64,000 nt of DNA from Arsenicicoccus cauae (lineage in GTDB: Bacteria > Actinomycetota > Actinomycetes > Actinomycetales > Dermatophilaceae): NCBI RefSeq assembly GCF_009707125.1, contig NZ_WLVL01000016.1:1-64000 (forward strand). The letters run 5' to 3'. A program made the position numbers and the translations under genes. The notes beneath the pieces were generated by a model. It ran no database searches and was not told the origin of the DNA. It saw only the letters and a program-made list of their open reading frames with translations. Shown piece after piece: positions 25,232-32,147 of this stretch (position 1 is its first letter; the number at the start of each line of letters is the position of its first letter).

Positions 25232-25394
25232 GAGTTTCTGTACTGACTCAAGGCGCGCCTTCGGCGCGCGGAGCCGTCCGCCTGCGGCGGCCGGCGCTGC
25301 GCTGCGGCCTGGCGGCCGTTCTCGCGCTCGGCCGCCTCCGGCTCCCCGGCCCCAAACGAAGAAGGGCGCCTGTGCACGAAAACACAGACGCCCC
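25232..25394. repeat. Duplicated hairpin-rich non-coding module, copy A
   Basis: Starts with GAGTTTCTGTACTG, runs through several GC-rich hairpins (for example GGCGCGCC-TTC-GGCGCGC) and ends in a terminator-like hairpin at 25364-25394. A second copy lies at 29465-29629 with long identical blocks. The flanking 24956-25231 holds no gene I can support. Each copy sits about 0.7-1.1 kb left of an att-like site. Possible roles are a replication or transfer origin or a transcription stop. Confidence 0.75.
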
Positions 25395-25418
25395 GCCGAC
25401 ACGTCCTAGGCTCAACCC

Positions 25419-25628
25419 GTGACGACCAACCCGCGCCTCAAGATCACCGGACGCCAGGCCGCAGGCGCCATCATGGCCCTGCTCGTCGCACGCACCATCC
25501 CCGGCTTCCTCGCCAACCAGGTCGCCGAACAACCACGGCGACTCCTCGCCCAACTCCCGGCTACCGCCTGCGCCGTCACCATCGGCATCGTTCTCGCGCG
25601 GTACATGCTCACCGTCGGAGACAAGTGA
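25419..25628 (+). CDS. Small membrane protein of the integrative element
   Basis: 69 residues from a GTG. Two moderately hydrophobic segments are visible (AGAIMALLVARTIPGFLA and LLAQLPATACAVTIGIVLARYML). It starts 24 bases after the terminator-like hairpin of the duplicated module and ends 3 bases before the ATG of the next small gene, so the two are an operon. Not recognised; integrative elements often carry such short membrane proteins. Confidence 0.6.
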   Translation: MTTNPRLKITGRQAAGAIMALLVARTIPGFLANQVAEQPRRLLAQLPATACAVTIGIVLARYMLTVGDK

Positions 25629-25631
25629 CCC

Positions 25632-25910
25632 ATGCGCTCGACCCCCAGCCGCACCGCCCTCGCCGTCCGGTACGCCGCCCTCGTGATCACCAGCTTCATC
25701 GGATGATGGCTCCTCCTCGACCTGAGGGACCACCTCCACACGGAACCCTGGCGCGACCTCGCGGAGATCGCCGCACTCGTGTGCGCCGCCCTTGGGGGTC
25801 GGTACCTCTTCGACATGGTCGAGGCGATCCGCGACAAGACCCCAGCCGAAGACACCAGCTCCGACGACGAAACAGGGGCTCCGCCCCCGCACCCCCGGCC
25901 TCCCCTCTGA
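25632..25910 (+). pseudogene. Small membrane protein interrupted by in-frame TGA
   Basis: From ATG 25632 the frame reads 24 codons (MRSTPSRTALAVRYAALVITSFIG), meets TGA at 25704-25706, and then continues in the same frame without another stop until 25908, with a coherent product: WLLLDLRDHLHTEPWRDL, then EIAALVCAALGGRYLFDMVEAIRDK and a polar Pro-rich tail. The TGA is followed by TGG. A single G-to-A change in an original TGG (Trp) would explain it. The full product would have about 92 residues. Readthrough cannot be excluded but there is no sign of a selenocysteine element. Confidence 0.6.
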
Positions 25911-26316
25911 GATAGCCCCCAAACGCACCACCTCAACTGAGAGGGGGTGGTCACCAGGGCATCACATCGACTCGGCCCCTTCGGGCTACCGCACCCACCA
26001 CGGTGCAGCAAGCCCACCACCACACCCAGAACGCAAGGAATGTGCTCCCGCACATGCGACCCACGGCCCCACACGACCAGGGCTTGCCACCCCGCGGCGG
26101 GCACGATCACGGCTGACGCGCCGACCCGACGAGGTGCCCACTCAGACCCCCTTATGGGGCGCGCCCCACACAGCTCAAGCGCCCCGGGCACTGGCCCCCC
26201 GCTGGCCCCCGCAACAACGCGAACAACCGCAAAGAGCAACCCGAGCCACGTGCCAAATCCCAGGACAAACCGGGCGATCATGCCCAAGCCATCGCACCCC
26301 GGTTCGTCCGAATGCG
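25911..26316. other. Decayed non-coding stretch left of att site 2
   Basis: No supported gene. Around 26186-26215 the sequence CTGGCCCCCCGCTGGCCCCCGCAAC resembles the segment at 19996-20020 inside the 3' end of integrase remnant 1. This suggests that another integrase tail once lay here. Confidence 0.4.
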
Positions 26317-26359
26317 CTCCTAAAGCGGGTGTCGATGGTTCGAATCCATTCGGGGGCAC
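26317..26359 (+). other. Attachment site 2 (tRNA-Arg 3' copy)
   Basis: Contains the exact 18-base core of the tRNA-Arg site, then the T loop TTCGAAT in a different T stem and the acceptor end CGGGGGCAC. It is identical to site 3 over the whole block. There is no D arm or 5' acceptor strand, so it is not a tRNA gene. Confidence 0.8.
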
Positions 26360-26375
26360 AACACATCACCGCAGG

Positions 26376-26872
26376 TCAGAGCCCCTTTCCGGGGTCGATC
26401 GCCAGCAGGCCGAGGGCCTCCGAGGAACCGTTGTGACACATTTGTGGCACACCCTGAGCGGGGACGAGCGCATCCAGCGAGCGTCCGACGGCGTCCAGGT
26501 CGTCGGGGAAGACCCCGGCGTAGACGTCGAGGGTCATAGCCGCGGAGGTGTGGCCACGCATCTGCTGGACGGCCTTGACGTTGGCCCCCGACGCGATGGC
26601 CAGGGACGCCGCGGTGTGCCGCAGGTCGTGGGGCGTGAGGTCGACCAGACCCGCCCGCTCCACGGCGGGGTCGAAGACCCGGCGGCGCCAGTTGTTGAGC
26701 CGCAGCGGGCCACCGCGCGGGGAGGTGAAGACGAGCTCCTCGGGGCCCTTCCCCCTGCACTGCTCCTCGACGTGACGCATGAGCGCCGGCGGCACCGGAA
26801 CAGACCGGACCTGATGGGTCTTGGGCGTCGTCCACACCAGCCGCGACCCGACGACGCTAACGCTCCGCCTGA
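26376..26872 (-). pseudogene. Tyrosine integrase remnant 2, N-terminally truncated
   Basis: Only the C-terminal catalytic half remains: RLVWTTPKTHQVRSVPVP, FTSPRGGPLRLNNWRRR, HDLRHTAASLAIASG (HxxR box) and RGHTSAAMTLDVYAG (GH and nucleophilic Tyr). The first catalytic Arg block and the N-terminus are gone. At about 26872 the sequence changes abruptly to lower-GC DNA that begins the cargo, so this is a recombination junction. It stops 17 bases from att site 2, exactly as remnant 3 does from site 3. The protein differs from remnant 1 and is close to remnant 3. Confidence 0.85.
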
Positions 26873-27023
26873 GCAAACAATTAGTGGAACTGCAACAATT
26901 CGAGGACAGCGACCCCACAGGAGGCCGGGCTCCTCGCAGCAAACTTTACGATGACAAGACTGCGATCTCCATCACGCTGGAAACCCGCATTTAGCCAGCG
27001 GCGAAATAGACAGGGAAATTCAG

Positions 27024-28325
27024 GTGCCTCAGACCTCTCTCGACGTCATCTGCAGCCTCTTTCAGGCCGCCTCGATACGAGAGGCCGCCTCCGCTGCGGC
27101 GCTCTCATCACGCACGACCCTCGACGATCTGGGGGCCGCTGTCCGAGGATACTATAGGACCTCCCAAAACCTATCTTTCGACCCGGACGCCTACTACTCC
27201 GGAGGCTGGACTGCATCCTACTGGCAGTGGCGTCACGGCGATTATCAACATTGGCTGGACCCCCTGATCTACTATCCCACGGTTGTTTTTCACGACCCCC
27301 TGGCCGAGTATTTCTTCGATGAGCACCATAAGTTCCTGACATTTTCTGACATTTCAATACCCCAACCGAAATCCGGGGGGATAGGCGCGATTTCCCCTAT
27401 CGAAGAGAACACGATCGTTGCATCCCAAAACTTCGGATCTCATCGCAATGACCTGGAAACCTACAGGCAAAACGTTGCGTGGCGCCTCGAAAGCCTCGCC
27501 GACATTGAAGAGCTCGTACGCACTGGCGTTGTGCGACTGATTTCCGAGTACCACACACTTGCCGGAGCGCAGAACCGCATCTTCACCGCAATTCGCCACG
27601 ACCTGAAAAGACCCGATCTCCTTGAATGGCTACAGGACTACTCGTCCGATGCGAATCGGCAGCTGACCGTTAGAAACAATCTTCGCGGGATGGAGATTAC
27701 GGCGCCGGGAGTGAGGCTTTCGGATGCTTCCACCCTACTAATGTTCCAGCCCCATTTCTACTACCTTCACAAGGTAGTTACCCTCACCCTTCACGCGGGC
27801 GCAAAGTATGTTCCCGACAACCCCACGGACTGGGACTTCTTCACTCTCTCGGCCACTGTTTCCAAGACGCATGCGCCGCTTGACCGCAGCCTGCTGCGCT
27901 CGATCACTTCACTCGACCTGCCTAGACTCCCGCTCACGCCCGAAACAGCCCTCGATATCCGTCGGAACTACGATGAATTCGAGGCTTGGCGAGCAGAAAT
28001 TCGGAACGTAAAACGCTTGTGCGCAGCTACAGCCAGCGAATCTGAGGTCCGCGAAGCCGTCCAGGACGCCTTCTCCGAAAAGGCTCGATCGATAAGACGA
28101 CGTGCGGATACCGGACTACTGGGCAGACTCACCGCAGACGCGGCGATAGCATTTGGAACTGAGTTTGCGTTTTGGCACTTCACGGGACAAGCCGGCGCCG
28201 GACTCGTCTCCGGACCAATTCTTCTCATCCATCAAATGCTGTCCCACGACAGCAATCCCGGAGTCCTCGGCGTGTTAACCCAGAATCCGCGGCGGCACTG
28301 GCAAAAGCAACCTGCACAACCCTAG
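27024..28325 (+). CDS. Unrecognised 433-residue cargo protein
   Basis: 433 residues from GTG 27024, with CAGG immediately upstream and weak ribosome binding. No family is recognised. It is soluble in the first two thirds and rich in aromatic residues (YYSGGWTASYWQWRHGDYQHWLDPLIYY; FQPHFYYLHKVVTL). A helical region with EAWRAEIRNVKRLCAA follows, and there is a weakly hydrophobic stretch near the end (AAIAFGTEFAFWHFTGQAGAGLVSGPILLIHQ). Its GC content and third-position GC are visibly lower than in core genes, indicating acquisition. The gene is intact, directly right of the integrase junction, and its stop codon abuts the stop of the convergent nucleotidase-like gene. A defence role is conjecture. 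Confidence 0.75.
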   Translation: MPQTSLDVICSLFQAASIREAASAAALSSRTTLDDLGAAVRGYYRTSQNLSFDPDAYYSGGWTASYWQWRHGDYQHWLDPLIYYPTVVFHDPLAEYFFDEHHKFLTFSDISIPQPKSGGIGAISPIEENTIVASQNFGSHRNDLETYRQNVAWRLESLADIEELVRTGVVRLISEYHTLAGAQNRIFTAIRHDLKRPDLLEWLQDYSSDANRQLTVRNNLRGMEITAPGVRLSDASTLLMFQPHFYYLHKVVTLTLHAGAKYVPDNPTDWDFFTLSATVSKTHAPLDRSLLRSITSLDLPRLPLTPETALDIRRNYDEFEAWRAEIRNVKRLCAATASESEVREAVQDAFSEKARSIRRRADTGLLGRLTADAAIAFGTEFAFWHFTGQAGAGLVSGPILLIHQMLSHDSNPGVLGVLTQNPRRHWQKQPAQP

Positions 28326-29264
28326 TTACTCCGATGCACTAAATTGATTGGCGACCCCAAAGGGAACATGAACGCTAGGAACGTCGTTCGCCGCGCCCTC
28401 AAGGTGGCTTAGTTGATCATCGAAGAACAAGTGAGGTTTGAGGACTCGCAATACCCGACTTTTCTCAATTCCCCCGAGGAAGAACGCATCGTTCACCCGG
28501 ACCCCCCAGGACTTCAAAGTCCGGACCACCCTCTCATGCGATGGAGCATTCCTTGCCGTCACAATCGAAACGTGTACCCGGCGCACGTACGTGTCGTCAG
28601 TGCTGAGTCGCTCCTGCTCACGATCCTGTATCCGATTCAACCCTCGCAGGAACTCGGAGAGTCGGCCCTCTGGAAGCGGGTCCAGCGTGTGCTCCGTCTC
28701 GTGGGCATGGAACGCGGGCAGCCCTTCTGCTTGCATTACGGCTTCGGACGAGTCGTCCGCCAGCACCCCATCAAAGTCGAAAGCAACCCGCAACTCCGTC
28801 CCAGTCAGGTCGGCCGCAGGCTGGCCGAGCACTCGACCGGCAGCAAACCCTTGTTGAATGGCTTGACGGACGTCGGTTTCGTTCTGAGACAGAAATAGCG
28901 ACATGTTTAGCGCTTCAATGAACCTATAAGGCGCCTTCCCCTGCATAAAGACGGCTCGGGTAATCGGCAGCCCGTGGCGGGCTATAGACCGCATGACCCG
29001 AAGTCCAGTCTCAGGATCATTACGGGAGAGGACTATCACTTCCACCAGAGGGGCGTCTGGGCTACCAAGGTCATTGAGAGACAGGAGTCGCTTAATGAAT
29101 GGAAACGCGACGCCTGGTTCAAGGAGATTGTCGATATGCTCTTCTTGATAACGCCGATATTCCGACTCGCCCATACTTCGAAATACAGCATCCGAATCTG
29201 TCAGGTCGAAGAGTGCACTTGAGGCTACTCCGACGACCAGCACGTCCTCCAAGGCGTACGGCAT
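28326..29264 (-). CDS. Cytosolic 5'-nucleotidase (NT5C1-like) family protein
   Basis: 312 residues from ATG 29264, which follows an AGGAAGG ribosome binding site. The sequence matches the bacterial cN-I-like 5'-nucleotidase family: LVVGVASSALFDL, FPFIKRLLSLN, EVIVLSRNDPETGLRVMRS, FLSQNETDVRQAI, then LRVAFDFDGVLADDSSE with the aspartates of a HAD-type phosphatase core, IVTARNAPSHERVVR and HLFFDDQLSHLEGA. Such enzymes remove phosphate from nucleoside monophosphates in the cytosol. The gene is lower in GC than its surroundings and convergent with the 433-residue gene. Nucleotide-depleting enzymes are known in phage defence; whether this one acts so is inference. Confidence 0.8.
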   Translation of the reverse strand: MPYALEDVLVVGVASSALFDLTDSDAVFRSMGESEYRRYQEEHIDNLLEPGVAFPFIKRLLSLNDLGSPDAPLVEVIVLSRNDPETGLRVMRSIARHGLPITRAVFMQGKAPYRFIEALNMSLFLSQNETDVRQAIQQGFAAGRVLGQPAADLTGTELRVAFDFDGVLADDSSEAVMQAEGLPAFHAHETEHTLDPLPEGRLSEFLRGLNRIQDREQERLSTDDTYVRRVHVSIVTARNAPSHERVVRTLKSWGVRVNDAFFLGGIEKSRVLRVLKPHLFFDDQLSHLEGAANDVPSVHVPFGVANQFSASE

Positions 29265-29464
29265 GAATTGCCACCTTCCTATGGGCGCGAAACACCGCGG
29301 CGGCCACTCTAGACCTACAGACAGCCAGAGCCCAGGCGAAAGGGTCAGGGGCACCCAGGGATCCTGCCTCCACCCACCGGGCAAATATCGGCCCCTTCCG
29401 CTCCTTGCCCCTCATGCGGCGAACGCTTGGACTCAGCCGCGTGAGGCACGCCTTGAGCGGTGAG

Positions 29465-29629
29465 GAGTTTCTGTACTGGTTCAAGGCGCGCCTTCGGCGC
29501 GCGGGGACCGGCCGCTGACGCGGCCGGCGCTGCGCTGCGGCCTCCGACCGTTCTCGCGCTCGGCCGCGTCAGCTCACCGGTCCCAAGCATGACGAAAGGG
29601 GCGCCCCGGAACTTGCTCCGAGACGCCCC
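29465..29629. repeat. Duplicated hairpin-rich non-coding module, copy B
   Basis: Second copy of the module at 25232-25394, with the same opening (GAGTTTCTGTACTG), the same GGCGCGCC-TTC-GGCGCGC hairpin and the GGCGCTGCGCTGCGGCC block. It ends in a hairpin at 29598-29629 that can serve as terminator of the leftward 63-residue gene. The arm sequences between blocks differ while keeping their pairing (CCGCCTGCGG versus CCGCTGACGCGG), which suggests conserved structure. Confidence 0.75.
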
Positions 29630-29641
29630 GTTCCACCAGTC

Positions 29642-29833
29642 CTACTCCCCGGGCCGAACCTGCGGCGCTTCCGTCTCCTGCTCGACCGCTTGCGCCTTCG
29701 CTACAGCCTCCCTACCCCGAGCAGACTGGAGCCGCAAGGGGCCCCTCGTTCCGTCGTCGTTGAACACGAAGCCCAGAGCCTGCCCGAGGCGCCGAAGCCG
29801 TGATGTCTGCCGCGGGGGCGTGTCGTCAGCCAT
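29642..29833 (-). CDS. Small polar hypothetical protein
   Basis: 63 residues, MADDTPPRQTSRLRRLGQ at the start, then ALGFVFNDDGTRGPLRLQSARG and a Gln/Glu-rich tail. Soluble, highly charged, no domain recognised. A hairpin (29598-29629) lies just after its stop. Nothing identifies its job; the position between the duplicated module and att site 3 suggests an element gene. Confidence 0.5.
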   Translation of the reverse strand: MADDTPPRQTSRLRRLGQALGFVFNDDGTRGPLRLQSARGREAVAKAQAVEQETEAPQVRPGE

Positions 29834-30158
29834 CAGGCCAGTCTCCGCGTCCGCGGACCGAACGGCAACGTCTAGGGGACTGTCCTCCCACCTGCGGCCC
29901 CGTACAAACCACCGGGCTTCGCAGCCCGGACCCGCGGCCCGACGCGATCCGCCAAAGTTCTCACCGAGCCGCACCCCTCCCTGCCGATGGCGGATCACGC
30001 CGGAACGAGCACGCGCGTACGGCACGAGGACGGCTCCGAGGTTGTGGCACATCTGTGGCACACGAGGTACTGAGACACCACTCCCCCACGTCAGGCAACG
30101 GAAGACGAACACGCAGGTCAGGGCGATCCCAGGTCGGCGACCAGGGGCTCCGATGGCA
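29834..30158. other. Decayed stretch left of att site 3
   Basis: No supported gene. GGTTGTGGCACATCTGTGGC at 30041-30060 resembles the segment near the 3' end of integrase remnants 2 and 3 (GTTGTGACACATTTGTGGCAC around 26431 and its counterpart at 30272). Another integrase tail was probably here before a later insertion. Confidence 0.4.
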
Positions 30159-30201
30159 CTCCTAAAGCGGGTGTCGATGGTTCGAATCCATTCGGGGGCA
30201 C
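30159..30201 (+). other. Attachment site 3 (tRNA-Arg 3' copy)
   Basis: The same 43-base block as site 2, including the exact 18-base tRNA-Arg core at 30159-30176. Integrase remnant 3 stops 17 bases to the right. Confidence 0.8.
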
Positions 30202-30217
30202 AACACGTCACCGCAGG

Positions 30218-30559
30218 TCAGAGCCCCTTTCTAGGGTCGATCGCTAGCACGTCGAGGGCCTCCGCGGGACCGTTGTGACACGTTTGTGGCACACCAGGAC
30301 GCAGCACCAGGGCATCGAGGGAGCGTCCGACGGCGTCCAGGTCGTCCGGGAAGAGCCCCGCGTAGACGTCGAGAGTCATAGCCGCGGAGGTGTGGCCAAG
30401 CATCTGCTGGACGGCCTTGACGTTGGCCCCCGACGCGATGGCAGGCGACGCAGCCGTATGCCGCATGTCGTGCGGAGTGACGTCCACGAGGCCGGCCCGC
30501 TTGACCGCAGGGTCGAAGACGCGGCGGCGCCAGTTGTCGAGGCGCAGCGGACCACCCAT
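30218..30559 (-). pseudogene. Tyrosine integrase remnant 3
   Basis: 113 codons of the catalytic C-terminus, close to remnant 2: GGPLRLDNWRRRVFDPAV, HDMRHTAASPAIASG, MLGHTSAAMTLDVYAGLF. Everything upstream is missing. At about 30560 it is replaced by transposase sequence on the opposite strand. The junction suggests that insertion-sequence activity cut the gene. Confidence 0.85.
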
Positions 30560-30562
30560 GGG

Positions 30563-30700
30563 CGCGAATCACAAGAATCTGCTCGTCGAGCCTGACGATC
30601 ACGCGGTCCGTCGTTCCCGCGGGGGCCTGTCGACCAAGGTCCACCAGCTCTGCGACGGGAACGGTCTGCCAATCATGGCGCTCCTCGGTCCCGGGGCAAA
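30563..30700 (+). pseudogene. IS5-type transposase fragment
   Basis: About 45 codons (NHKNLLVEPDDHAVRRSRGG, LSTKVHQLCDGNGLPIMALL) match the central block of IS5-family DDE transposases, in which 'GRSRGGLTTKIH' followed by 'DGxGxP' is typical. Start, end and inverted repeats are not seen, so only a scar remains. It separates the integrase remnant from core genome sequence. Confidence 0.75.
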
Positions 30701-30904
30701 GACAGGGTCCCACGCGTCGGGCCCGGACGGCCCCGGACCACCCCGGCCGCGGTCATGGCCGACAAGGCCTCGAGCCCGACCGGCCGGAGCAGCGCTCGTC
30801 CTGAGAGGTCGCCGGAGCCTACGACCTGGGTCGTAGGCGAGTCCCGACCAAAGGTTGATGCGCGCCCGCGCCTGGCCCGGCAGACTGGCGACTACACGGC
30901 AGGG

Positions 30905-30943
30905 GCCGGGCACGCTGCGCCGGGGGGACGCAGCGTGCCCGGC
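30905..30943 (-). terminator. Terminator of the NlpC/P60 gene
   Basis: A perfect 15-bp stem (30905-30919 with 30929-30943), 9-base loop, 44 bases after the stop of the leftward gene. A second short GC hairpin follows at about 30941-30955. The stretch 30701-30904 to its left has a small CCTACGAC/GTCGTAGG hairpin at about 30817 but no supported gene. Confidence 0.8.
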
Positions 30944-30986
30944 GCCTCCGGCGCCGACAGGGGGGATCGGCGAGCAGCACGACCGA

Positions 30987-31820
30987 TCAGGCGCGGCCGT
31001 AGCTCACGTTCTTGCTCCAGATCTTGTGCAGGCCCGTGGTGCGGCCGGTGCGCGGCGAGTCGTACATCATGCCGCCGCCGGCGTAGATGCCCACGTGGAA
31101 GGCCGGGGAGCCGAAGAACACGAGGTCGCCGGGCTGCGGGGAGGACACGCGACGGGTCGCGCGCTGCTGAGCGGCAGCGGTGCGCGGGATGGACTTGCCG
31201 TTGGCGCGGAAGACATAGCTCGTGAAGCCCGAGCAGTCGAAGCCGGCCCTGGTGGTGCCGCCGTAGCGGTAGTAGATGCCGGACAGGCTCGCGGCGGTGC
31301 GGAGCACGCCACCGCCGGCGACGGCGCGGGGAGCCGGGTTCGCGGCCTTCTTGACGACCTTGCGCGCGACGGTGCGGCGCACGGCGGTGCGGGAGGCGCG
31401 GGTGTAGGTGCGGTTGACGCGTCGCACCGCGGTGCGACGGTAGGTGCGCGAGGTGCGGGTGTACTTGCGCTTGGTGGTGTAGCGCTTGCGCTTGACCGTG
31501 GCCTTCTTGCGCTTGACGGCGGTGCGCTTGGTGACGGTGCCGCGGACCTTCTTGAGCTTGGACTTCTTGACCCCGGCGAGCGAGACGCGGCCGAGCTGGC
31601 CGACGGCGGCGACGGAGGGGGCAGCGACGCTGACCGGAGCAGCGGCAGCGGTCGGGGCAGCCGTGGCAGGCATCGACGCGGCGATGACCATGCCACCGGA
31701 GGCGGCAACCACACCCGCGACCTTGGTGGCCGGGGCGGCGGCGTGCTTGGCGGCCTTGATCAGGAGACTGGCGGACGTGACGTCGGCAGCGCGGTGCCGA
31801 CCGGGGGTGCGAATGGACAC
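30987..31820 (-). CDS. Secreted NlpC/P60 cell-wall endopeptidase with basic linker
   Basis: 277 residues. The N-terminus has a long basic segment then a hydrophobic signal (about 33-56, VAGVVAASGGMVIAASMPATAA). Residues about 84-158 are an extraordinarily Lys/Arg/Thr-rich linker with KRK, TVKR and RTAVRR repeats. The catalytic NlpC/P60 domain fills the C-terminal 110 residues: Cys196 in FDCSGF, His242 in AFHVGIYAG, and Asp254 in the usual third position. Such enzymes cut peptide stems of peptidoglycan. The linker could bind teichoic acids or wall polyanions (inference). The gene follows a ydaO-type riboswitch and has its own promoter and terminator. Confidence 0.9.
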   Translation of the reverse strand: MSIRTPGRHRAADVTSASLLIKAAKHAAAPATKVAGVVAASGGMVIAASMPATAAPTAAAAPVSVAAPSVAAVGQLGRVSLAGVKKSKLKKVRGTVTKRTAVKRKKATVKRKRYTTKRKYTRTSRTYRRTAVRRVNRTYTRASRTAVRRTVARKVVKKAANPAPRAVAGGGVLRTAASLSGIYYRYGGTTRAGFDCSGFTSYVFRANGKSIPRTAAAQQRATRRVSSPQPGDLVFFGSPAFHVGIYAGGGMMYDSPRTGRTTGLHKIWSKNVSYGRA

Positions 31821-31833
31821 AGTTGACCTCTCG

Positions 31834-31960
31834 AACGCCTACGAAGTTAGCTGTCGGGTTCGGGCGGAAAGGTGTGACGCCCGGCCACGTGAGTGGCTTC
31901 ACCCCGGGACGCTTGCGCGCCAAGGTGGGTCCCCCGCTCCTGTCAGCGGAAGTAAGCAGA
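31834..31960 (-). ncRNA. ydaO/yuaA riboswitch (cyclic di-AMP sensor)
   Basis: The complement carries the hallmark conserved blocks of the ydaO-yuaA class in order: CGCTGACAG...GCGGGGGACCCA, CGGGGTGAAGCC, and near the 3' end CCGCCCGAACCCGACAGC then TAACTTCGTAGGCG. It ends about 14 bases before the ATG. This class binds cyclic di-AMP and commonly turns off cell-wall hydrolase and osmolyte genes in actinobacteria when the ligand is high. Position ahead of an NlpC/P60 gene is typical. Boundaries are approximate. Confidence 0.9.
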
Positions 31961-32027
31961 ACAGCAGAAGTGACAGGACTCGGCGTCTCCTGCTGCAGCC
32001 CCTCCAGGGGGAGAGGGGCCGTGAAAG

Positions 32028-32056
32028 AAGGTAACGGACACCCCCGGGATTGTCAC
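32028..32056 (-). promoter_or_regulatory. Promoter of the riboswitch-NlpC transcript
   Basis: On the minus strand GTGACA (32051-32056) and TACCTT (32028-32033) are 17 bases apart, close to the primary sigma consensus for actinobacteria. It lies about 70 bases upstream of the riboswitch aptamer. Confidence 0.5.
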
Positions 32057-32147
32057 GTTCAGATCACAGCCAGATGAAACACGGACGCTGCGACGGGGTA
32101 GGGCTGCTAGCGCCCGCAGCAGACACGCATGCGTGCGACAACCACTC

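Larger units (their letters stand above)
19883..30700. mobile_element. Stacked, decayed integrative elements in tRNA-Arg(CCU)
   Basis: Three att-like copies (19883, 26317, 30159) are each followed within 17-30 bases by the 3' end of a broken leftward tyrosine integrase. Between them are cargo genes and a duplicated 160-bp non-coding module. The start of the second and third units (26317-26716 and 30159-30556) is a direct repeat of about 400 bp with roughly 85% identity by eye. No intact integrase, replication initiator or FtsK/TraB-type transfer gene is visible, so the elements appear immobile on their own. The size and module style recall actinomycete integrative and conjugative elements; that class is inference. 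Confidence 0.8.

Noticed and set aside
24952-25377. A 141-codon minus-strand gene across copy A of the duplicated module
   Set aside because: The same region in copy B does not preserve the frame, and the sequence is dominated by hairpins.
26317-26359. A second and third tRNA-Arg gene (also at 30159)
   Set aside because: Only the 3' part is present; no 5' acceptor strand or D arm can be found upstream.
19883-30700. A prophage
   Set aside because: There are no capsid, portal, terminase, tail or lysis genes; only integrase remnants and cargo.
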